Assembly (NCBI RefSeq): GCF_021555175.1
Contig: NZ_JAKGRW010000049.1
Coordinates: forward strand, 1-64,000
Direction of reading: 5' to 3'
Source of the DNA: Nocardioides alcanivorans
Lineage (GTDB): Bacteria > Actinomycetota > Actinomycetes > Propionibacteriales > Nocardioidaceae
Length of the DNA stretch: 64,000 bases
Each line of letters opens with the position of its first letter. The first letter of the stretch is position 1. Of the stretch, positions 44,487-53,445 are shown piece by piece. Below the pieces are notes generated by a model. It did not search any database. It was given only the letters and a program-made list of their open reading frames with translations, and was not told where the DNA came from. Made by a program: the position numbers and the translations under genes.

Positions 44487-44606
44487 AACGGACGACTCGA
44501 GCACCTCCGCGGCTCAGCCCTCGGGTTCCGCAACCTCACCAACTACATCGCCCGCTGCCTGCTCGAGTCCGGAGGCTTCAGACCCCAACTACACCCTGGA
44601 TTGTGA
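44487..44606 (+). pseudogene. ISL3-family transposase, C-terminal part
   Basis: This resumes as NGRLEHLRGSALGFRNLTNY and IARCLLESGGF, the conserved ISL3 tail, ending TGA at 44604-44606. ATC at 43085-43087 plus AAC at 44487-44489 restores TEAI|NGRLE. Confidence 0.9.
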
Positions 44607-44732
44607 AGAGCCCTCAACGCCACCACCCGAGCCAGAAAGGAGCCCGCCTCCACCTGACCCGGTGGCCAACCCGGGCACCGACCATCAACCCGGAGGGTGG
44701 GGCCAAATCAAAACAGCACAGTGGGCCAAATG

Positions 44733-45226
44733 GGGTTGTCATACTCACCCAGAACCTGGTGCTCCTCGGCGCGCCCGGCACCGGGAAGACCCACCTGGCC
44801 ATCGGACTGGGGATCAAGGCCGCCCACGCCGGACACCGAGTGCTGTTCGCGACAGCCACCGACCGGGTCACCCGACTCCAAGAAGCACACGCCGCCGGAC
44901 GACTCAGCAACGAACTCGCTCGGCTACGCCGCTACGGCCTGATCATCGTCGACGAGGTCGGCTACATCCCCTTCGAGCAAGACGCCGCGAACCTCTTCTT
45001 CCAGCTCGTCTCCTCACGCTACGAACACGCCTCACTGATCCTGACCAGCAACCTGCCCTTCGCCCGATGGGGCGACGTGTTCGGCGACCAGGTCGTCGCC
45101 GCAGCCATGATCGTCCGCATCGTCCACCACGCCGACGTCCTCACCCTGAAAGGCAGCTCCTACCGGCTCAAAGACACCGGCATCGCGACACTTCCCTCAG
45201 CACGAGCCGAGAACACGGCACAATGA
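44733..45226 (+). pseudogene. IS21-family helper ATPase IstB, N-terminally truncated
   Basis: The recognisable part starts ILTQNLVLLGAPGTGKTHLA (Walker A). It continues with YGLIIVDEVGYIPFEQDAAN (Walker B) and LILTSNLPFARWGDVFGDQV (sensor 1), ending LPSARAENTAQ. The first 90 or so residues of IstB are replaced by unrelated sequence, and no IstA transposase gene is present. The region 44613-44732 before it has no recognisable function. Confidence 0.85.
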
Positions 45227-45397
45227 CCAACACCGAAGTGGCCTAACTTTCAAAGAGCAGAACCGGCCCAACATTCGGGGAGCGTTTACACCGTTTCTCG
45301 GACACTCCCTTGATCTTCGGCTCGTGGAGCAAGACGAGGCGTGGGTGCTGGCCGGCGCCGACGCCGCCCGGTTCGTCGTCGTGGATGAGTATCTCTG

Positions 45398-45463
45398 GTC
45401 GAGTATGCCCCGACCGAGGCGGGGCAGGCCCTCGTGCCCGCGCTAGGCGCGTTGTCGGACTGC
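45398..45463 (+). pseudogene. trace of an HxlR-type regulator C-terminus
   Basis: The frame VEYAPTEAGQALVPALGALSD matches the wing and last helix of HxlR winged-helix regulators. No start or HTH precedes it; IS21 debris lies to the left. The remaining sequence 45240-45589 shows no other gene. Confidence 0.4.
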
Positions 45464-45589
45464 CGTGCCGCTCAGGTGCACCAGCCGCTGCTCAGACTCC
45501 CGGAAACCCGCCGCCGGGATCGGCACACACGGGACCGCGGACTTCCGAACACGGGCGTCGGAAGCACACAGCGCCCGACGCTGTCCTCG

Positions 45590-46078
45590 TCATCGCGGCA
45601 TGCCCTGGTTGAAGTGGGTCACCTCCACCGAAAGGAACAGGGCCGAGGCGGAGGCGACACGTGACCCACCGAGCTGCTTCATGTCGGCTTCCATGAAGAA
45701 CTTGCGCCCTTCTGTCCGGGTGATCCTGGCCGCGAGATCGTAGGTGCTGCCGAGGATGACCGGTGAGTCGTAGAGCACCTCGAGTTTCCGGGTCACCGCA
45801 GGACCGCCCGTGAGGTAGAGCAGGAACCCGAAGAGGTCGTCGAAAACGGTTGCTACGGCACCGCCGTGGGCGATCCCGGGTGCGCCCACGTGACGTTCAT
45901 CGAAGACGTGGGTCGCGTGCACCTCCTCGCCTCGACGACGGACGGCGAGGTGGTGGCCGTGCGGGTTGTCGGGTCCACAGGCGAGGCAGTGGGTGTGGTG
46001 CGGCGGAAGCTGAGCACCATCAGCGTGCGGCCGGAACTTCTCCTTCCAGCTAGCGAGGAGCTCCTCCATGCTGCTCAC
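45590..46078 (-). CDS. PaaI-family hotdog thioesterase
   Basis: This 162-residue thioesterase has THCLACGPDNPHGHHLAVRR at the N-terminus and the catalytic hotdog helix APGIAHGGAVATVFDDLFGF. The strand GGPAVTRKLEVLYDSPVILG follows. It should hydrolyse acyl-CoA thioesters in the cytoplasm. Its ATG overlaps the TGA of the truncated TetR by 4 bp, so they formed one transcript. A related but truncated copy lies at 39764. It may recycle CoA from dead-end products of the neighbouring acyl-CoA pathway. Confidence 0.9.
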   Translation of the reverse strand: MSSMEELLASWKEKFRPHADGAQLPPHHTHCLACGPDNPHGHHLAVRRRGEEVHATHVFDERHVGAPGIAHGGAVATVFDDLFGFLLYLTGGPAVTRKLEVLYDSPVILGSTYDLAARITRTEGRKFFMEADMKQLGGSRVASASALFLSVEVTHFNQGMPR

Positions 46079-46515
46079 AGCGGGTCACCCCGCCGCTGAA
46101 CACGACTGCCAGGTGTCGCGAGACCGTCGAGGACCAGCTCGCTGACCGCGGCAGAGAAACGCGTTGCGTCGGCGGATCGGTCGGCGGACGGCCCCTCCAC
46201 GGCCGCCCTGAGGCCAGCGACGGTGATGGCACCGAAGACGCTCAAGGCCACGGCGCCCGGATCGGCGACCTGGCGCAGCGACCCGTCGGAGACACCCTCA
46301 GCCAATACTTGCTCGATCGGTTCGTAGAAGGCAGTCCGCAGTGCCGCCGCCAACTCGGGCAGCCGGGTCGCGCGTCCGAGGTCGCCGACCAGTGCCCGAC
46401 ACAAGGACGGGTGCTCGAGCATCACGCCCAGGTGCGCCAGCACAGCCGCCTCGAGCCGGGTTCGCGCGTTCTCGGAGCTCGCTACCGCAACACCCCCGGC
46501 CCCGACCATCATGCG
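46075..46515 (-). pseudogene. TetR-family regulator lacking its DNA-binding domain
   Basis: The frame from about 46512 (MMVGAGGVAVASSENARTRL) covers only the ligand-binding half and matches residues about 80-206 of the TetR at 29546 (RTRLEAAVLAHLGVMLEHPS, FYEPIEQVLAEGVSDGSLRQ). The helix-turn-helix is missing. Transglutaminase-type sequence is fused immediately upstream. It cannot bind DNA as written. Confidence 0.8.
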
Positions 46516-47206
46516 CGTCCCGTCTTGGGTGGACGGGTGGTTCCGGGTTGGCGGCGGGAGAAGGCGTCGTCAACCCCGCGGCGGCGGTGACGATAGGTCC
46601 GTAAGCCTGGTCGAGCGCCGCCAGGATGCGGTCCAGGGGCAGGTCGTCGAAGGTGCCGTGGTCCCGTACGTACTCCATGTGCCGAGTGCCGTCCGCGGTG
46701 AAGGCGTGCATGAGCGCGTCGCTCCGTCCGTCGAAGTCGATTGGGGGTACGTCGAAGCGCGCACAAAGCTCGACGTTGAAGGCGGGCGTCGCCTTCCACC
46801 ATCGTCCGTCGAGGTAGACGCTGGAGTAGCCGTGGTAGACGAACAGGTCGGTCCCTCCCATTAACGCGCGCAATGTGTCGGTCTGCAGGTGGTTGCGCAC
46901 GTCGGCGAAGCCGACTCGGGCAGGGAGGCCAGCAGCGCGCAGTACTGCGGTCAGGAGCACTGCCTTGGGAATGCAGTAGGCGCGTTCAACCTTGAGGACT
47001 TCGCTGGCGCGGTAGTGTTCGGGGACTCGGGACACCGAGTATGGGTCGTACCAGATGCGGTCCCGCACCGCGGCGAAGAGCATGGTGGCACGCTCTCGTG
47101 GGTTCGCCGCGGACGCGATTACGTCGTGCGTGAAGTCGCGGACTGTCGGGTGGTCGTGATCGAGGAAGTAGGTCGGCTCCAGACACGACCCCGCTGTCGG
47201 CGTCAT
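46516..47206 (-). CDS. transglutaminase-like protease family protein, 3' end fused to TetR remnant
   Basis: This protein has a papain-like transglutaminase core. The catalytic Cys is in VERAYCIPKAVLLTAVLRAA, followed by GLPARVGFADVRNHL. The His region is YHGYSSVYLDGRWWKATPAF. About 230 residues are coherent up to AAGLTTPSPAANPEPP. Beyond 46515 the frame runs out of phase through the TetR remnant to a stop at 46298. The natural C-terminus has probably been replaced. Substrate and partner are unknown. It starts at ATG 47206 as MTPTAGSCLEPTYFLDHDHP. Confidence 0.75.
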
Positions 47207-47333
47207 CGACGCCTCAAAATGCCCAGCAGAGCGTCAACCGGAACGGAACGATCAGACCGGGCCGAACCGGATGACCGCGGCGGGCGCCTAACGCACGGTT
47301 TAGTTGTGCCCGCAGGGGACACGGTGCCTCCGA

Positions 47334-48999
47334 TCATTGTGACGGCTCCTGGATTTCCATTCTGCGAAGCGCCAGGCTGGTCATGGCATCGCGATCGAAC
47401 TTGCCGGTCGGCGTCGCCACCCAGTCCTCGTCGGAGACGAAGATGACGTGCTTCGGGATCTTGTAGCCGGCCAGCTTGCCTCGGCAGGCCTCGCGAATTC
47501 CCTCCTCGTCAACGTCGACTTCCGGCTTGAGTTGGACAACGGCCGTGACTGCCTCCCCCACTTGGGATCGGGCACGGCGACCACCATCGCCTTGAGGATC
47601 CACGGAAGCTCCATCTGCAAGAAGAGCTCGACCTCCTGGGCGCTGACGTTCTCCCCGCCACTCTTGATCGTTTCCTTGAAGCGACCGCGGTAGTACACGT
47701 ACCCGCGCTGGTCGACCCAACCGTAATCGCCGCTGTGGAAGTAGCCGTCGGTGTCGAACGACTTTGCTGTCTCCTCGGGCATGTTGTAGTAACCGCTGAA
47801 CAGCGCCGGACCCTTGAAGCAAATCTCGCCCGGCTGGTCGGGCCCGAGAACGCGGTTGGTGGCCGGGTCCTTGATCACCAGGTCTGTGCCCAGCATCGGC
47901 CGGCCGTGGGAGAGTCGCATGACTGACTCGTCGTGGCGGTCCCGGTAGGGCAGGTATGCTTGCGAGGCGACGTACTCGCTGGAGCCGTAGATGTTCCCGT
48001 GGTGGGTGATCCCCATACTCTTGATCTCGTCGTAGGACCCCGGCGAGGACCCGATCATGGTCTTGGTGAGACTGGAGATGTCGTGCATAGCGAAGTGGGG
48101 ATGCCGGTTCATCATCAGGTAATGGACATCGAATCCGAACATCATCGAGATGCGCTCACGTTCGATTACCTTGAGTGCCAGGCCGACGTCGTAGAACTCC
48201 ATGAGGTGCACGGCGGCACCCCGCAGGTGCGGCATGAGCAGCGTGAGATAGCCGGCGACGTGGTAGTTCGGCGCGACGATCAGCATCTTGTCCGCGGACT
48301 CAGTCTCGATGCCGTCGGCGTACCCGGCCACCCCCACCATCAGGCTCTGATGGGTGTGCAGGACCGGTTTGGGGAAACTGGTCGTGCCGGAGGTCAGTAG
48401 CATGATCGAGAAGTCGTCCGGCCGGACTTCCGCGCTCAGGGCGGCGAAGCCCTCGGCGGAGTAGTTCTCACCGCTACGGGCGATATCGCCGAGGTCGCCG
48501 GCGAATGCATAGCGTTGCCCGCTGCGACTCTCGGCGATGACGCTGCGCAGGTGCGGAAGGGTCTCGATCGACAGCTCACCGGGCTTGGAGGCGTTGAGAC
48601 CCGGCAGATGCTCCTGGAGTTCGTGCAGGTAGTTGCGACCGCGGAAGGAGTCGGTGGCGATCAGTACGTTCGCCTCGGTGAGAGACAGTCCTTCCTCGAT
48701 CTCGCGGGCGGTCCAGACGAGGTTGAGCGGAACCGCGATGGCCCCCAGGCGCATCGCTGCGTAGAAGACTGTCGCCCACTCGGTGGTGACGCCCAGGAGG
48801 AAGGCCACTCGGTCGCCCTTACGGACCCCTGCTTGCTGCAAGCCGTCGGTAAGGGCGGCCACCCTACGCCGGAGTTGGAAGTAGCTCAGGCGCTCCTCAA
48901 CGTCGGGGCCATGGTAGACGAGAGCCTCCCGGTCTCCCCCTCGTCGCATGTGTAGTCGAAGGTCCGGTTGACGGTCTGACCGAGTGCTTCTTGATACAT
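47334..48999 (-). CDS. acyl-CoA synthetase / AMP-dependent ligase (two frameshifts)
   Basis: This ANL-superfamily ligase of about 555 residues activates a carboxylic acid to its CoA thioester. Motifs are the P-loop MLLTSGTTSFPKPVLHTHQ, GNIYGSSEYVA, and YFHSGDYGWVDQRGYVYYRG. The catalytic-lysine region is TPTGKFDRDAM. The ATG at 48999 with AGGAG upstream starts MYQEALGQTVNRTFDYTCDE. One G added at run 48936-48940 and one at 47555-47559 (giving DPKWGEAVTAVVQLKPE) restores a single frame. It opens the downstream half of the catabolic run and probably feeds substrate into it. Confidence 0.88.
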
Positions 49000-49021
49000 G
49001 GGTTTCTCCTAACTGGGATTG

Positions 49022-49795
49022 TTACTTGCCCGACCACTGCGGGGGACGTCGCTCCAGGAACGCGCGCGGACCCTCCTGGGCGTCCGCGCTGAGATAGACG
49101 CCCTCGAACAGCTGCTCGGCTCGCGCAAAGCTGTAGGCGAGGGAGGGCTCGGCCGCCGCGTGCACCATCTGTCTGCTGGCCCGCACGGTGAGTGGTGCGT
49201 TGGCGAGGATTGACCGGGCCAGCTCGACCGCGGTGGCTCGGAGCTCGACGGACGGCACCACCTTGTTGACCAGCCCCAACTCGTAGGCCCGCGCCGCGGA
49301 GATGCTGTCTCCGGTCATCAGCATCTCCAAGGCCACACGGGGCGGGATGAGCCATGGCAGCGGAGCAGCCCAGGGTGCTCCGCGGCCCCACTTCGCCTCG
49401 CTGATGGCGAACTTCGCATGGTCAGCCGCGACACACAGGTCAGCCATCTGGGCGAGGAGGAAGCCGCCACCGAGGGCGACGCCGTTGACTGCGGCGATGA
49501 CCGGCTTGTCCAGCTGGAAGTTGCGGTTGAGCTGCGGGAGGAAGTCCGCTGGGGGAACACCTAGTTGAGAGGAGGACATCTCCTTGAGGTCGCCCCCGGC
49601 GCAGAAGGCCTTGTCCCCGGTTCCTGTGATCACGGCAACTCCGGCAGCCTCATCGTCCCGGAACTGGCGAAAGCATGTCCACAGCGCGGCTCGCGCGGTG
49701 CTGTCCAATGCATTGGCGGCGTCCGGTCGATCGATAGTGATCCAGCCGATCCCGTGCTCGTCGCGCTCGTAGCGCAGCGCCTCGGCCATTCTCAC
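49022..49795 (-). CDS. enoyl-CoA hydratase/isomerase family protein
   Basis: This 257-residue crotonase has the CoA-binding oxyanion segments KAFCAGGDLKEMSS and NGVALGGGFLLAQMADLCVA. The active-site region is KWGRGAPWAAPLPWLIP. The general-acid Glu positions of hydratases are not clearly conserved (SEAKWGRGAP), so it could be an isomerase or hydrolase-type member. The GTG start at 49795 overlaps the stop of the citrate-synthase-like gene. It ends RRPPQWSGK. Confidence 0.9.
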   Translation of the reverse strand: MRMAEALRYERDEHGIGWITIDRPDAANALDSTARAALWTCFRQFRDDEAAGVAVITGTGDKAFCAGGDLKEMSSSQLGVPPADFLPQLNRNFQLDKPVIAAVNGVALGGGFLLAQMADLCVAADHAKFAISEAKWGRGAPWAAPLPWLIPPRVALEMLMTGDSISAARAYELGLVNKVVPSVELRATAVELARSILANAPLTVRASRQMVHAAAEPSLAYSFARAEQLFEGVYLSADAQEGPRAFLERRPPQWSGK

Positions 49796-50570
49796 ACCCC
49801 CTCGCCCAGGTAGGGGACGTGCTCGTCAGCCATGTCCCACAGCACCCGCCCGAGAGGTGTTTCCTGCTCCTCGGCGATGTGGCCGACCAGGCCGGCGCAG
49901 CGACCGATGAGGGCAAAGCCGCGCACGATCCGGTAGGAGAAACCGATGTCGGACAGGACCGCTGCCACGGCACCCGTGGCGTTCACCGTGACGTGCCGGC
50001 CTTTGAGCTCGTCCATGACGCGGCTGAGTGCCTTCAAGAGCTCCGCGTGCTCGCCGCTCACACCATGCTCTTCGGCGATCTCGAGGAGCTTCGGGGTGCG
50101 GGGGTCGTCCGGGCGATGGATGTGGTGGCCGAAGCCCGGGATCGGACGGCCCGCCGCGAGCAGCTCGGAGAGCCGGTCGCGGGCGAACTCCTCGGCCGTG
50201 GTCTCGCCCCGCCGCACCAGGTCCCGGCCCTCCTGCAGCATCTGGGCCGACTCCTCCATCACCCCAAGGAAGGCGCTGCCGGCCCCGAGCAGTCCACCGG
50301 CGACGGCCGCCTGCATCGCTTCGGGGAGCTGGAGTAGATCAGTCGGGCCGCGATCGAGCTGGGAGTCAGCCCGTGCTCCATCACCCCAACCAGACATGCG
50401 TTCACCACCGCCTTCTCGCCCTCGGTGGGGAGCCGGCCCCTCAGGTGGAAAAACACCATGCTGGTGAAGTCGGTAGACCCCATCAGGTCGTCGACCAGGC
50501 TGCGCCCGCGGATGTAGATCTGATCGACCGTTGAGGTGGCGATCTGGGTACCGATGCCAGGGTCTGTCAC
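49792..50570 (-). CDS. citrate synthase family / citryl-CoA lyase-like protein (one frameshift)
   Basis: From GTG at 50570 with AAGGAGAAG upstream, the product begins VTDPGIGTQIATSTVDQIYI and ends HVPYLGEGV, about 259 residues. Short length and the motifs GLLGAGSAFLGVMEESAQML and IPGFGHHIHRPDDPRTPKL with catalytic His place it in the short citrate-synthase/citryl-CoA lyase group rather than full-length citrate synthase. The frame gap is the G run 50323-50326; repair gives IYSSSPEAMQAAVAGG. It may cleave a beta-hydroxy or citryl-type acyl-CoA to release acetyl-CoA. The exact reaction is inferred. Confidence 0.82.
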
Positions 50571-50629
50571 TGCTTCTCCTTGGATTGTTGCCAGGGGACG
50601 CGATGCCACGAAGGCCTCGCGCGTACTCG

Positions 50630-51796
50630 TCAAATGGCCTCGATGACCGTTGCCGTCGCCATGCCCTGTCCGATGCACATGGTCTGGAGGCCGTAGCGGA
50701 CGCCTCGCCGCTGCATCTCGTGCACCAGAGTGGTCATCAGGCGGGTGCCGGAGCAGCCGGTGGGATGACCCAGGGCGATCGCCCCGCCGTTGACGTTGAC
50801 CCGCTCCAGAGGGACCCGCAGCTCTCGCTGCCAGGCCAGTACGACGCTGGCGAACGCCTCGTTGACTTCGTAGAGGTCGATCTCGGAGGCCTCCAGGCGC
50901 ACCCGGTCCAGCACCCGTCTGGTTGCATCGATGACGCCGTGCAGCATCATTACCGGGTCCACCCCGACCACCTGGGTGGCCAGGATCCGCGCCTGTGGTT
51001 CCAGACCCAGCCGTTGTGCCGCATCTGCGTCCCCGATGAGGACCGCCGACGCCCCGTCGGTGATCTGGCTGGAGTTCCCGGCGTGGATGAGGCCGTCCTC
51101 GGTGTACGCGGGCCGGAGTCGGGCGAGTGCCTCGACGCTCGTGTCAGGCCGGATGCCCTCGTCCCGGTCGAGGACGACCGGACCGCCGTCGCGGCCCAGC
51201 AGGTGCTCGGCCGGCTGACTCATGACGCCGAAAACCTCCTCCGCTAAGACGCCACTGTCCCATGCGCGAGCGGCTCGACGATGACTCTCGACGCTGAACT
51301 CGTCGAGTTCCTCGCGGGTGAGCGACCAGCGGCGGGCGATCATCTCTGCCGCGAGGCCCTGGTTCACGAGCTCGTAGCGCTCGGTGACGGCCGGGGAGGG
51401 GTCGACTCCGGCGGCGTCCGATCCCAGCGGGACGCGGCTCATGGATTCCACGCCGGCTGCCAGCACGAGCGACTGCTGGCCAGACATCACGGCCTGGGCG
51501 GCGAAGTTGAGTGCTTGCTGACTCGAACCGCACATGCGGTTCATGGTTACTGCGGGGACCTCCTCGGGGAAGCCGGCGGCGAGGACCGCCAACCTTCCGA
51601 CGTTGCGTCCTTGCTCGCCGACAGCGTTGACGCAACCCACCAGGACGTCCTCTATCTCACGAGGATCGACCGCGTGCCGGTCGACCAGCTCGCGAAGGGT
51701 CAGTGCCAGCAGTTCGTCGGGGCGGGTGTCGGCAAGTGCGCCGTCACGTCTGCCCAGGGGGCTGCGCACCGTGCCGAGGATGTAGGCGTCAGTCAT
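50630..51796 (-). CDS. thiolase (acetyl-CoA acetyltransferase family)
   Basis: This 388-residue thiolase has the nucleophilic Cys in MNRMCGSSQQALNFAAQAV near residue 90. The His motif is in NGGAIALGHPTGCSGTRLM and the second Cys in QTMCIGQGMATATVIEAI. The substrate loop contains NSSQITDGASAVLIGD. It performs the CoA-dependent cleavage of a 3-ketoacyl-CoA in beta-oxidation, matching the surrounding dehydrogenase and hydratases. The ATG at 51796 gives the canonical MTDAYILGTVRSPLGRRDGA. Confidence 0.94.
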   Translation of the reverse strand: MTDAYILGTVRSPLGRRDGALADTRPDELLALTLRELVDRHAVDPREIEDVLVGCVNAVGEQGRNVGRLAVLAAGFPEEVPAVTMNRMCGSSQQALNFAAQAVMSGQQSLVLAAGVESMSRVPLGSDAAGVDPSPAVTERYELVNQGLAAEMIARRWSLTREELDEFSVESHRRAARAWDSGVLAEEVFGVMSQPAEHLLGRDGGPVVLDRDEGIRPDTSVEALARLRPAYTEDGLIHAGNSSQITDGASAVLIGDADAAQRLGLEPQARILATQVVGVDPVMMLHGVIDATRRVLDRVRLEASEIDLYEVNEAFASVVLAWQRELRVPLERVNVNGGAIALGHPTGCSGTRLMTTLVHEMQRRGVRYGLQTMCIGQGMATATVIEAI

Positions 51797-51817
51797 GAGC
51801 TGTCTCCTGGTGATCGT

Positions 51818-52963
51818 TCATCGCAGGGCCGACTGGCCCAGCAGGGCACGGCCCATCTGGAGGATTTGGATCTGTGAGGTGCCCTCGGGGATCGTCGCTT
51901 CGCGAGCGTCGCGGAAGATCCGCTCCACGGGTGATTCCTCCATCAGGCCGGCTCCACCGTGCACCTGCAGTGCCAGCGAGGCGGCCTTGTTCGCGGACTC
52001 GCCGCAGTAGTACTTCGCCATCGAGCACTCCTGCCTCGCGGAGTCGCCCGCGTCCAGGGCGCGGGCGGCGTGCATGCCGAGGAGTCGGCTGGTCTGCGTC
52101 AGGGTGGCGATCTCGACGACCATCTCCTGCACCAGTTGGAACCCACCCAGGGGTCGACCGAACTGCTGGCGGGTGGTGGCGAACTTGATCGACTCCTCGA
52201 GGGCCGCCTGGCTCAGGCCGACCGCGCCCATGGCCATGTTCAGCCTGCCGACGTTGATCGCCTTCATGGCCGTCGACAGTCCCCGGCCCACCTCGCCCAG
52301 GACGTTGTGCTCGGGGATGCGCGTGTCGTCAAACACGAGCTCACAGCTGCTCGTGCCCCTGACCGGCATGTGCGGAATGTCGTGGACGGCGTAGTCGGAC
52401 TCCGTGCCGTCGACGAGGAAGGCAGTGATCCCCTTGGGTCCGGCCTCCGGGTCGACCGTGGCCATGACGATGCCGACATCGGCGTGGAGCGCGTTCGTGA
52501 TGTAGATTTTGCGGCCCTGCAGCACCCAGGAGTCGCCCTCCTTGCTCGCACGGGTCCGCAGCGACCCGGCGTCGGATCCTGCGTCCGGCTCGGTCATCGC
52601 GAACCACGCACGGCGCCGTCCGGAGAGGAGGTCGGGCAGGAAGCGGCTCTTCTGCTCCTCGGTGCCGAACGCGGAGATCAGGTACGGAACGATGGTGAGG
52701 ATGTTCAGCGTAGTGCGCAGCGACCCCCAGCACCGGCCGGCCTCCTCCATCAAGATGGCGAGCATCGAGTAGCTGAGGTCGTCGCCCCCGTCGTCGGGAC
52801 TCACCAGGCCACCGACGTAGCCGAACTCATGCAGCGAGGGCAGGATCTCCCAAGGGAACGTCCGGGCCTGCTCGTGCTCGGCGACGAGCGGAGCGACCTT
52901 GGCGTCGAGGAAGGAACGGACGGAACGCTGCAGGTCCAGCTCTTCTTCAGTCAGCATGGTCAT
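51818..52963 (-). CDS. acyl-CoA dehydrogenase
   Basis: This 381-residue FAD enzyme has MTEPDAGSDAGSLRTRASKE and the middle beta domain KIYITNALHADVGIVMATVD. The C-terminal helical domain includes TTRQQFGRPLGGFQLVQEMV. The catalytic Glu is in ATIPEGTSQIQILQMGRALL. It oxidises an acyl-CoA to the enoyl-CoA, passing electrons to ETF. Start ATG 52963 (MTMLTEEELDLQRSVRSFLD) overlaps the MaoC stop by 4 bp. In an Atu-like pathway it would take the AtuD position, which is inference from context. Confidence 0.94.
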   Translation of the reverse strand: MTMLTEEELDLQRSVRSFLDAKVAPLVAEHEQARTFPWEILPSLHEFGYVGGLVSPDDGGDDLSYSMLAILMEEAGRCWGSLRTTLNILTIVPYLISAFGTEEQKSRFLPDLLSGRRRAWFAMTEPDAGSDAGSLRTRASKEGDSWVLQGRKIYITNALHADVGIVMATVDPEAGPKGITAFLVDGTESDYAVHDIPHMPVRGTSSCELVFDDTRIPEHNVLGEVGRGLSTAMKAINVGRLNMAMGAVGLSQAALEESIKFATTRQQFGRPLGGFQLVQEMVVEIATLTQTSRLLGMHAARALDAGDSARQECSMAKYYCGESANKAASLALQVHGGAGLMEESPVERIFRDAREATIPEGTSQIQILQMGRALLGQSALR

Positions 52964-53445
52964 GTGGGGGTGTCTCCTTGATCGGGATGGGTGGTGTCGA
53001 TGAGCATGGGGGTGGTGATCACCTGGACCACGGCACCCTCGTGGTTGACGAGCCGACGCTCCACGATCACGACTCCTCGGCAAGGGTCGCTGGTCGGGCG
53101 CAGCTCGATGATCTCGGCCTCGACGTGCACGGTGTCGCCGATCCGCAGGGGGTTGACGAAACGGCAGTCGACGCCGAGCAGGGCAACGAGCGACTCCTGC
53201 AGGGAGGTCGACAGGGCAGTTCGGGTGAACAGGCCCGAGGCGATCGCGGCACCGAGCAGCCCGTGCGCGATCCGGGTGCCGAACGGCGTCGCAGAGGCTG
53301 CCACCTCGTCGGTGTGCAAGGCGTTGAAGTCGCCGGACAGACCGGCGAAGCCGACGACGTCGGCCTCGGTCACCGTACGGCGCGGGGAGGTCGTGGTGGT
53401 TCCCACAGCCAGGTCGGTCAACCGGCCACCAGCCTGTTCCATCAT
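52960..53445 (-). CDS. MaoC-like hotdog dehydratase
   Basis: This protein of about 161 residues starts MMEQAGGRLTDLAVGTTTTS. The hotdog hydratase motif is FAGLSGDFNALHTDEVAAS, with Asp and His in GDFNxLH. The helix is GTRIAHGLLGAAIASGLF, and the strand VDCRFVNPLRIGDTVHVEAE. It hydrates enoyl-CoA (R-specific) or acts as a related dehydratase. It overlaps both neighbours by 4 bp, so it is translationally coupled in the catabolic operon. Confidence 0.92.
   Translation of the reverse strand: MMEQAGGRLTDLAVGTTTTSPRRTVTEADVVGFAGLSGDFNALHTDEVAASATPFGTRIAHGLLGAAIASGLFTRTALSTSLQESLVALLGVDCRFVNPLRIGDTVHVEAEIIELRPTSDPCRGVVIVERRLVNHEGAVVQVITTPMLIDTTHPDQGDTPT

Larger units (their letters stand above)
41769..44612 (+). 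mobile_element. ISL3-family insertion sequence interrupted by IS110 copy 3
   Basis: Imperfect terminal repeats start GGCTCATCACAG at 41769 and end TGTGAAGAGCC at 44612. Without the nested element the IS is about 1.45 kb, normal for ISL3. The transposase is split at 43087/44487. A solo end of the same type occurs at 15229-15252. Confidence 0.88.

Noticed and set aside
45300..45612. A 100-codon plus-strand gene
   Set aside because: The frame shows no family resemblance; only a short HxlR-like trace in another frame is recognisable.
51959..52981. 340-codon plus-strand frame opposite the acyl-CoA dehydrogenase
   Set aside because: Shadow frame; the minus strand carries the conserved dehydrogenase.
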